Origin: Emydura subglobosa
Lineage: Eukaryota; Chordata; Testudines; Chelidae
Length of the DNA stretch: 64,000 nucleotides
Direction of reading: 5' to 3'
NCBI GenBank assembly: GCA_007922225.1
Contig: ML679946.1
Span: 96,416,759-96,480,758 of the forward strand
The stretch's first letter is position 1, and every line of letters starts with the position of its first letter. Positions 33,427 to 46,164 of this stretch are shown piece after piece. The notes beneath the pieces are model-generated. The model was not told the DNA's origin. It was given only the letters and a program-made list of their open reading frames with translations, and made no database searches. Position numbers and translations under genes: made by a program.

Positions 33427-34652
33427 TCAATCTGCAAACACCTGGAAGATAATAAGGTGATATGTAACAGTCAGCATGGATTTGTCAAGAACAAATCATG
33501 TCAAACCAACCTTATATCTTTCTTTGACAGGTTAACAAGTCTTGTGGATGGGGGGAAGCAGTCAATGTGGTATATCTTGACTTAGTAAGGCTTTTAATAG
33601 CGTCTTGCATGACCTTCTCATAAACAAACTAGGGAACTACAACCTAGATGGAGCTACTATAAGATTGGAAAACCAGTTGGAAAACGGTTCCCAGAGAATA
33701 GTTATCAGTGGTTCACAGTCAAGCTGGAAGGCATATCAAGTGGGGTCCTGCAGGGATCAGTTCATGGTCCGGTTCTGTTCAATATCATCATCAATGACTT
33801 AGATAATGGCATAGAAAGTACACTTATAAAATTAGTGGACGATACCAAGCTGGGAGAGGTTGCAAGTCCTTTGGAGGATAGAATTAAAATTCAAAATGAT
33901 CTGGACAAACTGGAGTAATGGTCTGAAGTAAATGGGATGAAATTTAATAAGGACAAATTCAAAGTATTCCATTTAGAAGGGAACAATCGGTTGCACACCT
34001 ACAAAATGGGAAATGACTGTCTAAGAAGGAGTACTGCAGAAAGAAAGTTTGGGGTCATAGTGGATCACAAGCTAAATATGAGTCAACAGTGTAATACTGC
34101 TGCAAAAAAAAAGCAAACATCAGTCTGGGATGTATTAGCAGGAGTGTTATAAGCAAGACATGAGAAGTAATTCTTCCGCTCTAGTCTGCGCTGATTAGGC
34201 CTCAACTGAAGTATTGTGTCCAGTTCTGGGCACCATATTTCAGGAAAGATGTGGGCAATTTGGAGAAAGCCCAGATAAGAGCAAGAAAAATTATAAACAT
34301 CTAGAAAACATGACCTAGGAGGAAAGATTGGAAAAGTTGGGTTTGTTTAGTCTGGAGAAGAGAAGACTGAGGGGGGGACGTGACAACAGTTTTCAAGTAT
34401 ATAAAAGATTGTTCTTGTTAACCTCTGAGGATATTACAAGAGGCAATGGACTTAAATTGCAGCAAGGGCAGACTGGATAAGCACTGGAATAAATTGCCCA
34501 GGGAGGTTGTGGAATCTCCATCACTGGAAATTTTTAAGAGCGGGTTAGACAAACACCTGTCAGGGATGGTCTATATAATACTTAGTCCTGCCATGAGTGC
34601 AGGGGACTGGACTTGAGGTCCCTTCCAGTCCTACAATTCTGTGATTCTATCT
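33427..34652 (+). mobile_element. CR1 LINE, part 2 of split copy
   Basis: Reads NSQHGFVKNKSCQTNLISFF, then RT motif A-like VYLDL with a break, VLFNIIINDLDN (motif B region), and KLVDDTKLGE at about 33826-33858, where the two catalytic aspartates survive although the usual FADD is VDD. C-terminal VIVDHKLNMSQQ follows, then the 3' end TGATTCTAT near 34647. Several stops and frameshifts. Confidence 0.9.
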
Positions 34653-35473
34653 TTAATAGAAATCAGAGTATATGTCTCACAGCACTTCATAAAGAAAGGG
34701 AAATCACCTCAATGCTTTTAGGATCTGATCCAAATCCTATTGATGTCAATTGACTCTCATTCACTTATGTAGATCATGCCCTACACCTGCAAAAGTCTAT
34801 GCATCACTTATGTCTTTAACATAGGACTTAAATAGTGCATAGGCATTTTGCTGGCCCTGTGCACAAGGGGAAATTTTATACCTGAATTAAATAATTACAG
34901 TCTTGATAATTTACCCTAACATCTGGGAGACCCATTGCAGTCTACTGAATTTTGCAAATTAGTAGTACACAAATGAACACAAAAATCAAGAATTTGGCAG
35001 GAAATCTACTTTATTAATTTATTTTGACAACTGTGAGTTAGTAATTATCGGATACTCTTAGATGTACTAACTATGTATAGGATATTCATAAATGTACTTA
35101 ATATATTTTATAAAAATAAGGAAGTCTTTGAAATAAAGAAGAGAAATTCTTAGAAAGAGACTGTGTGACAATCCTTTGTGTTAAATCTTTGCTAATAAGC
35201 AGAAAGAATCAAATATTTTTGTGAGGGTTATAAAATGTAACAAAGAGCAGATTAGTGAGGTTTCTACCATTTCTATCTATTTAACTGACCTGTAAGAAAT
35301 CTGTGCTCTCCACATGTTGGAATCTGGAGATCTGGAACTTAAGGAACAGAGAAGGATGTTCAAACAGATGAATAAGGATTTCAACAGAGATAGAGTCAAA
35401 GTAGTGAGGTGCGACGCCAGCATGGTGCAGATATAGACAAGGATATAGGAGGTCAGAGTCAAGAAGGGATAAG
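34653..35473. other. AT-rich, no gene recognised
   Basis: No repeat or exon identified. Confidence 0.3.
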
Positions 35474-38340
35474 AACATAAGAATGGCTTTAGTGGGTCTG
35501 ACCAATCCATCTAGCCCAGTATCCTGTCTTCCAGCGGGGGCCAGTGCAAAATGAACAGAACACGGCAATTTACCAGGTGATCCATCCCGTCATCCAGACT
35601 CAGCTGCTAGCAGTAAGAGATTTAGGGACACACAGAGAATGGAGTTGCATCCCTGACCACCTTGGTTAATAGCCATTGATGAACTTATCCTCCAAGAACT
35701 TATCTAATTCTTTAATGAACCAGTTATAAATTTGGCCTTTATAGCAACCCCTGGAAATGAGTTCCACAGATTGACTGTATGTTGTGTGAAGAACTTTCTT
35801 ATGTTAGTTTTAAACCTGCTGTCTGTTAATTTAATTGGGGGACCCCTGGTTCTGGTGTTGTGTGAAGGGCTAAATAATGCGTCCTTCTTCACTTTCTTCA
35901 CACCATTCATGATTTTATAGATCTCTATCACATCCCTCTCAGTCATCTCTTTCCAAGCTGAACAGTCCCAGTCTTTTTACTCTCTCCTCAAAAGGATGCT
36001 GTTCCATACCCCTAATTATTTTTGTTGCCTCTTTCTTTGTACTTTTTTCAATTCAAATTTTTTTTTTTGAGATGGGATGACCAGATCTGCATACAGCATT
36101 CAAGATGTGGCTGTAACATTGACTTATATAGAAAACATCATAATACCACTATCTTATTTTCTATCTTTTTCCTAATGGTTCCTAACATTCTATTAGCTTT
36201 TTTGACTGCCGCTGCACTTTGAACAGATGTCTTCAGAGAACTATCCACAATGACTCCAACATATTTTTCTAGAGTGGTAACTCTTTCATGAGTAGTATCA
36301 GCTAATTTAGACCTCATCATTTTGAATGGATGATTGGGATCTTGTTTTTTAATGTGCATTACTTTGCACATATCAACATTGAATTTCAACTGCCATTTTG
36401 TTGTCCTGTCACCCAGTTTTGTGAAATCCTTTTGTAACTCTTTTCAATCTGCTTTGAACTTAAGTATCCTCAGTAATTTTGCATCGTCTGCAAACTTTGG
36501 TCCCTCACTGTTTACCCTATTTTCCGGATCATTTATGAATATGTTGAACAACACAGGTGCCAGTACAGATCCTCGAGGGACCCTGCTATTTACCTCTCTC
36601 CACTGTGAAAAATTACCATTTATTCCTACCTTTTTTCCTTTTTTCTTTTAACCAGTTACTGATCCATGAGAGGACCTTCCCTCTTACCCAATGACTGTTT
36701 ACTTTGCTTAAGAGCCTTTGGTGATAGACTTTGTCAAAGGCTTTCTGATAATCCAAGTACACTATATCCACTGGATTATCCTTGTCCACATGTTTGTTGA
36801 TGCCTCAGAGAATTCTAATAGATTGCTAAGGCACAATTTCCCTTTACAAAAGCTGTGTTGACTCTTCCCCAACATATTGAATTAATCTTTGTCTGATGAT
36901 TCTGTTCTTTCCTATAGTTTCAACCATTTTGCCCAGTGTTGAAGTTAGGCTTACCAGCCTGCAATTGCCAGGATTGCCTCTGGAGCCTTTTTTTAAATTT
37001 TAAATCAGCATCACATTATCTATCCATCAGTCATCTGGTACAGAGGCTGATTAAATGATAGGTTACATACCACAGATAGTAGTTTTGAAATTTCATATAT
37101 GAGTTCCTTCAAATCTCTTGGGTGAATACCATCTGGCACTAGTGACGTATTACTGTTTAATTTATCAATTTGTTCCAAAACCTTAGCTATTGATACCTCA
37201 GATTTATCACTTAAAAAGAATGGCTCAAGCATGGGAATCTCCCTCACATCCTCTGCAGTGAAGACCGATGCAAAGAATTTATTTAGCTTCTCTGCAATGG
37301 CCTTGTCGTCCTTGAGAGCTCCTGTGGCACCTCAGACATCTAGTGGCCCCACTGATTGTTTGGTATATTTCCTGCTTCTAATGTTCTTAAAATATTTCTT
37401 GCTGTTAGTTTTTGTGTCTTTTGCTAGTTGCTCTTCAAATTCTATTTTGGCCTGCCTAATTATACTTTGACATTTGACTTGCCAGAGTTTATGTTCCTTT
37501 CTTTTTTCCTCTGTAGGATTTGACTTCCTATTTTTAAATGGAGTCTTTTTGTCTCTAATTGACTCTTTTATTCTGTTGTTTACCCATGGTGGAATTTTTT
37601 CCCCCTCTTCTTGGGGTATACATATAGTCTGAGCCTTTATTATGGTGTTTTAAAATGTTTCTATGGCGCTTCCAGGCATTTTACTCTTGTTATTGTTCCT
37701 TTTAATTTCCATATTTTTTGTAGTTCTCCTCTTTGCTAATTTGGTGTGTTTCTTTTGTGTTTTCCCCATTTCAAGTATGTTAAATTATATTTCATTTTGG
37801 TCGCTATCCCCAAGCAGTTCAGCTGTATTCACCTCTTGGACCAGATCCTGTGTGCCATTTAGGACTAAATCAAGAATTGCTCCTCCACTTGTGAATTCCA
37901 GGACTAGCTGCTCCAAGACACAATCATTAATAGTGTCTAGAAAATTTATCTCTGCATCCTGTCCTGAGGCGACATGTTCCTTGTCAATAAGGGGATAGTT
38001 GAAATCCCCCATTACTATTGAGTTTTCTGTTTTTATAGCCTCTCTAATCTCCCTGAGCATTTTACAATCACTGTCACCATCCTGGTCAGGTGGGCAGTAG
38101 TACATTGCTACTGCTATACTCTTATTATTCAAGCATGGAATTTCTATCCCAAAGGTTCTATGGTACTGTGTGATTCATTTAAGGTTTTTACTATATTTGA
38201 CTCTGTGCTTTCTTTCACATATAGTGCTACTCCCGCATCAGTGCGACCTACTCCATCATTCCTATATATTGTGTTCCCTGTATTACCAAGTCCCATTGAT
38301 TATCATCGTTTGACAAAGTTTCTCTGATGCCTATCATATC
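35474..38340 (-). mobile_element. CR1 LINE, nearly complete ORF2
   Basis: About 2.87 kb. Read on the minus strand from 38340: endonuclease N-terminal text (MIGIRETLSNDD, GVALYVKES), then in the frame 38132-37785 the endonuclease motif VMGDFNYP near 38005. The linker follows, then in 37247-37020 NSNTSLVPDGIHPRDLKEL (RT start), YLDYQKAFDKV near 36740 (motif A), SVLAPVLFNIF near 36550 (motif B), KFADDAK near 36490 (catalytic box intact), EKYVGVIVDSSLK, and the C-terminal FFTQHTVNLWNSFP. The 3' tail ends near 35474. Frames are interrupted several times, so it is not active. It is truncated only just inside the endonuclease start. Confidence 0.93.
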
Positions 38341-38347
38341 CATATCC

Positions 38348-38605
38348 TCATTTCCCTTTACAAAAGCTATGTTGACTCTTCCACAACAAATTGTGTTCAT
38401 CTCTGTGTCTGATAATTCTGTTCTTTACTGTAGTTTGAAACAATTTGCCTGCTGCTGAAATTAGATTTACAGGCCTATACGTGCCAGGATCACCTTTGGA
38501 GCCTTTTTAAAAATTGGCATCACATCAGCTATCCTCCAGTCATCTGGTACAGAAGCCGACGAAAGTGATTCATGGCTGTTATTCCTATCTTTTGTATTGT
38601 CCTGG
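38348..38605 (-). mobile_element. Second CR1 fragment, RT region
   Basis: Repeats the RT segment already present at 36840-37050 of the neighbouring copy: complement of CCCTTTACAAAAGCTATGTT, CCTTTGGAGCCTTTTTAAAA and CATCTGGTACAGAAGCCGAC (VPDDWRIADVMPIFKK). It is therefore a separate insertion or a rearranged piece abutting the first. Confidence 0.85.
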
Positions 38606-38606
38606 T

Positions 38607-39055
38607 GTGACAGACTCTTGGGAGCTAGTAGGTGAGCCATCACTCTCACACTAATTAGTTCCCCCAGAGAGGTATGACTGAGGAATAGAATAGAATAATC
38701 TAATCAGGCTGGCAGGCCAGGTGAACTAAAGGATTAATTAGCCCATCAGCTGAGGGCTGATAAAATGTCTTAGCAAGGTCTGTATGAGTTCTCCCCTGAC
38801 AGCTGATGATGCAGAGAGGGAAAAGACCTCAGGAGAAAACTGTATTTGCATAGACCCACCTACTCTGATTTGGTGTTCATCAAACAGACCTGCATTGCCA
38901 CAGAGATCAGTTTTGGCTGCTTTTGGGTTACAATTCTCATTAGTATTGGGTGCAGGTGTAAATAAATGTTGTTATCCTTACTGTATGAATAAAGGGCATC
39001 AGAACTGTAGTTATCCTGTCCTGATCAAGGGGGTCCCCCTAAACTGAGCATTATT
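38607..39055 (+). mobile_element. LTR-like sequence
   Basis: Starts TGTGACAGACTCTTGGG, holds AATAAA strings at about 38961 and 38987 and a TGATAAAATGTC box upstream. Compatible with a small LTR, but no target duplication or partner LTR is seen. Confidence 0.3.
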
Positions 39056-39784
39056 TGCTAAGCAAGGGATAGGGATGCCAAATCCCAGTGAAGATGAGAG
39101 GTTGTGGGGAATGTGTTTTTGTTTGATGGTATGGGTGCTGTTTAAAGGCTCTTAGACACTATTGAACTCTTTCCTTCTCTCCCCAGTGTTTAAAAGCAGA
39201 GCTGATTGGACCCAATTGAGAGCTCTTGTTTCTATTCAGTAATTATTGGAGTTGATATTGCCGATGAATAGGTCCAGGGTTAAACTTTAGGCCTGCTATG
39301 GAGACAATATTGCAGTGAAAGATAATGAAGAGGCAACAGCACAGGAGTGCCCTGCTGCACAGGGAAATCATGAAGAGCTGGGCTAAGTGGGGGAATCTCA
39401 GAACACGGCCTTCCAGAAGTGGCAGTGAGCAACAAGTGACAGCAGAGATAAACAGCGGTAAAGGTGACAGCTTGCGGCCAGCAGAGGCAGAGGTAACAGT
39501 TGCTGCATTAGCAGAAGCATTTCTTTACACCTTCTCCCCCCTTTCAGGGGTGGGAGGTGAACCCACTTGAATACACCTTGGAACTCTGGGTCTTTGCTAA
39601 CTAAGGGCAACCAACTGCGAATGGGGTGCAATGGAGGGAAAGGGGAGTGGTGTGTTGAAGAGGCATTTATTTGGACTTTCCCACCACAAGGTAAGAAACA
39701 GAAGCAAAGAACACTGCTCAGCATACTGTGGGGTGCTTATGGTTTGCTTATGGTTGCATGCTTTTAAATATGGCTGTGGCATTT
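39056..39784. other. Unassigned, possibly retroelement internal sequence
   Basis: Lies between two LTR-like stretches; no gag or pol similarity is visible in its frames. Confidence 0.25.
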
Positions 39785-40016
39785 TCCCAAATTAATGTTG
39801 GGTTCCATTTTAATAAAAGTGTTCTTTTGTTACACACAGACTCAGTGTTTCCAAGAGGGGAAGGATTACCTCTTAGAGGCAGTCAGGGATGGTGTTAAAT
39901 TTTCCCAGATTACTGGTTGGGGGCTCGAGCCAGTTCTGTTTTGTATAATTAAGAGGAACTCCTAGATACTGAACCCGGTCTTTGTTGCTGCTGACTACAT
40001 GTGGCAGAGGGGTTAC
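39785..40016 (+). mobile_element. LTR-like poly(A)/U5 region
   Basis: TTTTAATAAAAGTGTTCTTT followed by ACACACAGACTCAGTG, a GGGGGCTCGAGCC stretch and CTAGATACTGAACCCGG resemble the R/U5 end of an endogenous LTR. No viral coding sequence is seen next to it. Confidence 0.4.
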
Positions 40017-40589
40017 AAATGCTACAGCAAGGAAGCTCCATTAGGATCTTATTTGGATATTTTAGACAGAGCCCTGCTCTACTTATCCCTAATTCTCTGA
40101 TGATAGAAATAGTTGGAGGAGGGTGTTATAATGCTCCAATCTGAAGTAGATAATGGATGCTTTCATTCATGTTTTGGCCTTTCCCTGGGGTGTTCAGACT
40201 AGCGATGGGACAAAACTTCCTAAAATTCTTTCACTGTTCCATAAGGTATCCCCTCTGGACAATGTCCAGTGACCTAATTTGATCAAAGCTGTAGGTGGCT
40301 CTTTTTCCCTTAAATGGAGAGAGCCTACCACCAACTTGGGGTCTAACGCCAGATAGGCTGGTTATGAGACCTTCAGATAGCTGTGAAGCGATAGCGACAG
40401 CTACTGATCCGGCACTTATTCTGGTTACTACTTGCTAGAGGCATTTTCTCCTGTTGTACTACACAGATGACAGGAGTCAGGACTGTAAGTTGAGCTATCT
40501 GGGAATTATTTGACAAACGGTTTTCCCTCAGAAAATGCCAATTTGTTGGAATTGAAACTTTTGGTGAAAACATTTTGATGAAAGTTTCT
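40017..40589. other. No gene recognised
   Basis: Nothing identified. Confidence 0.3.
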
Positions 40590-40725
40590 CAGGTCCAGGA
40601 AAGAATTGCTGGTTGAATAGAGAGAGAGTGGGGGAGACCCCAAAATACCTGATAGCCCAGTGGTTAGGGCTGTCTTCCCCCAACCCCCTACACATACTCT
40701 GCCTGATTAGTAACATTCATTCCCT
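40590..40725 (+). repeat. tRNA-derived SINE head fragment
   Basis: GATAGCCCAGTGGTTAGGGC at 40651-40670 matches a pol III A box (TRGCNNAGTGG type). The expected B box is not clear downstream, so only a fragment remains. Confidence 0.4.
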
Positions 40726-40763
40726 AAGTAAATTCAAGAAATAGTGACTGACAGGCTGGTTCT

Positions 40764-40812
40764 GCCCCTTCCCCGCCCCCCCGCCCCCCGCCCACACGCG
40801 CACCCCTGCCCC
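40764..40812. repeat. C-rich low-complexity tract
   Basis: Runs of 4 to 7 C separated by single G bases; on the minus strand this gives successive G-runs able to form a G-quadruplex. Confidence 0.8.
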
Positions 40813-41099
40813 ATGCGGCAAGTAGGCCAAAGTATCCAGTGTAAGAGATCTATGGACTTTCTGTCTCAAAAAAAAAATAAAAAGGAACCTTTCAGGTAAG
40901 CACAGACGAATGTTCCCATTACTGGGCCAATGAATTGTGCCCATTCTGATGTGCAATTGTGTAGGGCACTCTGAACCTGGCTGCACAGCGTGACTCCCAG
41001 ACTGCTTGGCTTGGGAATTCCACTGGGGCAGTACACACAATTCAGTGGACACCTCGGTCTAAGCCAGAGGCACCTATGCCCTGAGTTCTTTTAATGGCA

Positions 41100-41582
41100 G
41101 GGGGCATGTCCAAACGACAAACTTAAGTCGACCCATGTTAGGTCGACTTACAGCCACTGAAGTAATTACTGGGGTTTCTCACATCCACACTACTCCCCCT
41201 CTGTTGATGATGCATATCCTCACCAGGAGCGCTTCCCTCGGTTTGGAAGGGGCAATGTTGGGAGCTGAGAGTCCAGGGGAACAGTGGGGCTCTAGCTGGA
41301 GCCCCCCACCCCCCTGGCTTTCTTGTCAATTTCAGGGCTCCCAGAATTGCCAAGAATGACAGCCAACAGCCGACATAAATAACCCTCAGTGTCCACATGG
41401 ACACCAAATCCCACCATCTACAGCGACATAAGCCCTAAGTCTCTCACGGAGGTGTGGAGTTATGGTGTCGTTGTAGCAGGGCACTTACATCAATGGGACC
41501 AAGGCTGTAGTGTGTTCACTGGCATAATTAAGTCAACGTAAGCTGCCTTACGTCGACCCTAACGCTGTCGTGTAGGCCAAGC
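41100..41582. mobile_element. MITE with GTCGAC-rich inverted ends
   Basis: Left end GGCATGTCCAAACGACAAAC, AAGTCGACCCATG and GTTAGGTCGACTTAC; right end CCTTACGTCGACCCTAACG and GTCGTGTAGGCC. The ends are inverted copies with several mismatches. No open frame relates to a transposase. Confidence 0.75.
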
Positions 41583-42131
41583 AGAGAGAGCTTTGCATAA
41601 CTGGAGGTTGCTCCAAAAGGACGAATGGATTCCTGCAGCGAAGTACCTTTGCCCCTCACCCCCCTTGCCTCCAATCCCTCCCACAACAGTGATAAGTGTC
41701 CCAAACCTGTCACTCCCACCGGGACCGAAGACACAGATGTACTCTTTGTGAATGGGACTCATACAGTCGTGATTGCCCCCACCCCATGACTTTCATGGTC
41801 TCATGACCTTTTAAGCATTTACTGAGCACTAAAGACATTCATCCGCTATTTTACACTGAAGTTATAAAAAGTGACAAAATGTGTCAAATGTCAGTAAGGT
41901 TCGATGGCAAGGCGAGGTCATTTAAAGACACCTAGTGTAGCTCCAGGATTACGCTGATGCACTGTACTGTAAGGACACGATCCGGTAAGATGCTGAATAC
42001 CCTTAACTCCTGTTGTCTCCACCAATTCGAAGAATGAGGCCCTGAGTGGGCATTTAGCTATTTATCACCCAGGCTTCATTATCTATGATTTCTGTTGTGG
42101 GGGTACTACCTACAGGCACCAATCAGGGCCC

Positions 42132-42136
<5 letters not shown>

Positions 42137-42202
<66 letters not shown>
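42137..42202. repeat. (AC)33 microsatellite
   Basis: Uninterrupted AC dinucleotide for 66 bases. Frames reading through it are artefacts. Confidence 0.98.
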
Positions 42203-42204
<2 letters not shown>

Positions 42205-44300
42205 ACGCCTGATCCTGCTCCAAACAGCTTTCAATCAAAGCTTTGCAAAAATAATCACACATCATAACATCACAGTTTGCTTGCATAAATGATGTTCTTC
42301 TGACTTGCATTGCATTGTTCTCCACTGCCACACTGTAATACGTACTGTCATGGAGAAAATGAGAAGTACAGACCCTACACAGTTACAGAGGGACACCAAA
42401 AAATAGACGTGTTTTGAATGGTGTGGCTATAATTAAGCCATCAACACATCTCACAGAAATAAAACAGACCCTTTTAATTAGCTGTTTGAATGAGAATAAA
42501 GGCTTCATTATTCTTAACCATATCAAGCTGAGAACATTATTAAAGTCAGAAGTAATAATGAACAACACCATGACAGAAAACACATTAGCACACATGCGGG
42601 AATGCACTCACCTCTTAGGCATTTTGAATGAATATGTCTATCCTTGCTGTCTAGGAAGAAAAGAATAGCAAAAGAAACAGTGAAATCAAAAGGAGAGGAC
42701 GCACATGATTCTTATTTTCCTGTAGGCAAAGAAAGAGTCAGGCATAAAGAAATGTACCATTTGCTGGAGATTGGAGACCATCAGGGCTTGGCAGTCAGTT
42801 GTAATTAAGCACCCAGGAGTTTGGACGCCTTTAGTTAAAGTTTATCTGAACTTCATGGCTGATTCTCTTCTCAATACATTTTCTGTGACGTCAGTGCACT
42901 TATTCCCAACTTACTGTAAGTGAGAGGACGTGCCCCGTAAATGGCTGGAGCAGCCTCTGTAGCCCTGATATGATTCCCTCTAATGAGGGCAAGGATCAAA
43001 AATCCACATGGTGGATCCTCCATCCGTGGTCCTGGTTCCCCTCCCCAGCATGCTGCCCTACTGTCAGCTCTCTCGGAGCAGGGGTCCGCACAGTGGATGT
43101 GCACCTGCTGCACTGCTCCCCCTCCCCCACACACATGCACAATCAGTCCCACGCCAGTCCCACTGCTTGTGGGGCCTCGGCAAGCAGAGGTGGGGGGGAT
43201 GGGTTTGAACCTCTCAGCAGTGCTGGAAGGCCTACAGGTCTGCTGGCAAGCTTCTCCTTATGCGATGGGATTGCCCCAAGCGAGGACCAAGTTTTAAAAC
43301 ATTTTACAGAAATAACTGGAGGGAGCTTTACTCAGAGTTATCAGCTACTGATTAAAAACTTGGCACTGAGAAATCCCAACGTCAGGCAAGACGAAAAGTT
43401 CAAGAAGAGACTCCTACTCAGACATCACATCAGGCATTTTTAGTTGTCTGTTCCTCTCTGCTGTGTTTACAACATAAGCCAGACACCGCATATTCTAAGA
43501 ACTAGCACATATCTGCATGGGTTTAATTGTTTAGTCTCCCCATATCTTTTAGCTGCCTGCAGGCCTGCCGACTGAAGGTGTAAGGGGGGCAATTGCCCAG
43601 GGGCCCAGCGATTTAAAAGGGCCTGGGCAGATGGGAGGATAGATATGTATCCTTCTCTCTTCCATAGCCCCCCTTCCCTCAAGGCCGCCACCGCTCGCGC
43701 TCTCCTCCCCTCCCCTGAGCCGAGATTATTTATTAAACACCAGACATGTTCCCGGGCGGCAGAGGAGCTGGTATTTGACTGCTACTCAGCTTTCCAGGTT
43801 CATCAGTAATCTCCCTGGGGAGTCCAAGGGGCTTGGGAAACTGAGCAGCAGAAACCGCCTCCTCAGTTGTCTGGGAACTTGCATGGTACATAATGAATAA
43901 GTAAAAATCTCCAGCAGTTGCCCACTTGGACCTCAGCCCTCCCTTTCTAGGAGGGCAATTGACTGTTCTGCCCTGGGCCTGGAATTTCTGCTGGTGGGTC
44001 TGGCTGCCTGGTGGCTGCCTCTGTCTCCTTGAGACGGACATTAAGAATCACATTTTAAAACACGAATTTTTCTGTAAAAATCCCTCTCGTTGCAGATATT
44101 GGTTTAGCTGAAACTTGAACCTGCATCACTGAAGACTTGAAAGAGGGGTGGACCTCAGTGGCCCCTTTTCGCCGAAAGGAGCACTTATTTATAGAAACCA
44201 GCTGGGACGCCCTCGGGGCTATGTTGACCCATTGTTGTCACTTGTATTATGTCCCATTTGCTTGGAGAGCTTCTTGAATTAAGATCCTGAGGCTGAGAGA
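42203..44300. other. No gene recognised
   Basis: Some GC-richer stretches (43000-43250, 43670-43730) and several overlapping open frames up to 157 codons, none with a recognisable domain. About 43545-43640 contains GGGGGGCAATTGCCCAGGGG, an inverted motif of possible repeat origin. Confidence 0.35.
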
Positions 44301-44304
44301 CGTA

Positions 44305-44562
44305 CAGGGTGAAATCCTGGCCCCATTGAAATCACCGGGAGTTTTCAACCGCAAACTTTAAGTCTGATGCAAAGTCCACTGAAGTCAAAGGCAAGACTCT
44401 CATTTAGGGTGACCAGATGTCCCGATTTCATAGGGACAGTGTCGATATTCAGAGCTTTGTCTTATATAGATGCCTATTACGCCCCACCCCCATCCTGATT
44501 TTTTTACACTTGCTATCTGGTCACCCTACTCTCATTGACTTCAGTGAGCTGTGAATTAGGCC
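44305..44562. repeat. Short fold-back repeat, split by hAT-type MITE
   Basis: GGGTGAAATCCTGGCCCCAT on the left and TTGACTTCAGTGAGCTGTGA then ATTAGGCCC on the right belong to the fold-back class seen at 21008. The MITE at 44405-44528 lies within it. Confidence 0.5.
44405..44528. mobile_element. hAT-type MITE, 124 bp, 8-bp target duplication
   Basis: TAGGGTGACCAGAT at the left end and ATCTGGTCACCCTA at the right end are perfect 14-bp inverted repeats. CTCTCATT flanks both sides (44397-44404 and 44529-44536). An 8-bp duplication is the signature of the hAT superfamily. There is no coding capacity, so mobilisation would have needed a transposase in trans. Confidence 0.95.
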
Positions 44563-45845
44563 CAATGATATTTATTAGCCATGTCTGCCTGCATGGCTTT
44601 TCACAGGGCAGTTCTGTCCCAGAATGCATTGAATGCAGTTTAAAACCCAGCGTGCATTCTCTGGGACACAGTCGCTTTGGCTGTTCCAAAACTGGAAACT
44701 GGATGGGATATTCCCCAAGGCATTACCCTCGATCTCAACTCAACCAAAAACCAGCTCTCTAAAGTAACTGTTAGTGTTCAACCATATAGTTTGACTTTTG
44801 TCTTTGCTCCAATATACCCACTTCTCCTATGTACTGGAATTTTGATTGAGAGGATCTGCAATAATTATTTAAAAAGCAGTGATTTTAATAAATACTTTGT
44901 GAGATTCAAGCCATTTTTCAGAAAGCGAGCTTCATTCCTAATTAACGTAATGGGATGGAAAAGCTAATGTATCAAATTTCATGCATTTGAGCCCAGAGGG
45001 GATCAAGAGGCAGGGCTCTCGAAACAAAGACATGATTCATTATATGAAGCGGAAAATGGAGATAATCACATTTGTGGAAATGAATTGTGAAGGAGATATA
45101 GGCCAAAAAAAGAATTTAAAAAAAAACCAAGCTAGGATAAAGAGCAAGAAATGTACCTGTTGTTAGCAAAGAGAAGAGTCAGAGCCTGGAAAAATATTGT
45201 CTGATTTTATTTGTTACCCTCCAGTAACTCCTATCCAAAAAATCATGATAAGAAATTGGAAAAGGAAAAAAACCCATCTAGCAGCATGAATCAGAAAACA
45301 TTGACTTTCTTGCCATTTTAATGTTCATGAGTCTTTTTTCTGAACCTGCAAGGCATCTGCCTTCTTTTCTCCCTATGGCAAAATAAAATAAGCAACCACT
45401 TCCTGCAGAAAAAAACCCACACAACAATCAAATTAAATGCTACCGTGCTGCTGGGATTTCATACTCTTTCGCCTTCCACCACTGACTGCTGATAGCTATG
45501 TTTTCTTTTCTGTCACCCTTTAGTGTTTGTATGACTCTCTGATTCAGGGGCTGCAGAGCACTATTTAAAGTGGGAGACCACAGAATTGCCTCTCTGCATG
45601 ACCCTTCTCTTTCCTTCTCAGGTGCCTCTCACTCCAGCATCCCAACCCCCCTGGCCCATGAGTTCCTACACCCACCCTCTCCCAATATGAGTGAATAGTG
45701 GTGTGACCTGGTACACAGGGTCGAAGTGCCTCTCAGGTCTGGGCCCAGCCAAAAAGTGGCTGAGCCATGGCTGGGTGCCCTCCTTACCCCATGGCTTCTG
45801 TGATCTTTCAAGTTTCATAAACAACATACGTTTTTCATGTATTCA
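44563..45845. other. No gene recognised
   Basis: Nothing identified. Confidence 0.3.
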
Positions 45846-46164
45846 GTGTAGTTGTTGCCATGTCGGTCCCAAGATATTAGGGAGACAAAGTGGGTGAGGT
45901 AATAGCTTTTATTAGACCAACAAGTTTCGAGCTACACTGAGCTCTTCCTGAGCCCCTGCTTCTGGCCTTCAAACAACCCCCCAACCTCTCCAAGCTCATC
46001 ATCAGAAGCAAACTCCCGACAGAGCAGGACACCCCAACTCAAAGCGGCACTAGACCCTGCCAGAACGACAGATGCAAAACCTGCAGATCTTTCTCCACTG
46101 CTAGAATGTTGAACACCCCCAAAAACACACCTCTCAACACACCTACCCACGCCTGTCACAACAT

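Noticed and set aside
42085..42331. Frames of alternating Thr-His or Cys-Val
   Set aside because: Direct translation of the AC microsatellite.
42970..43443. 157-codon plus-strand open frame
   Set aside because: No domain, Pro/Ser/His-rich low-information composition, and overlapping frames in a GC-rich stretch.
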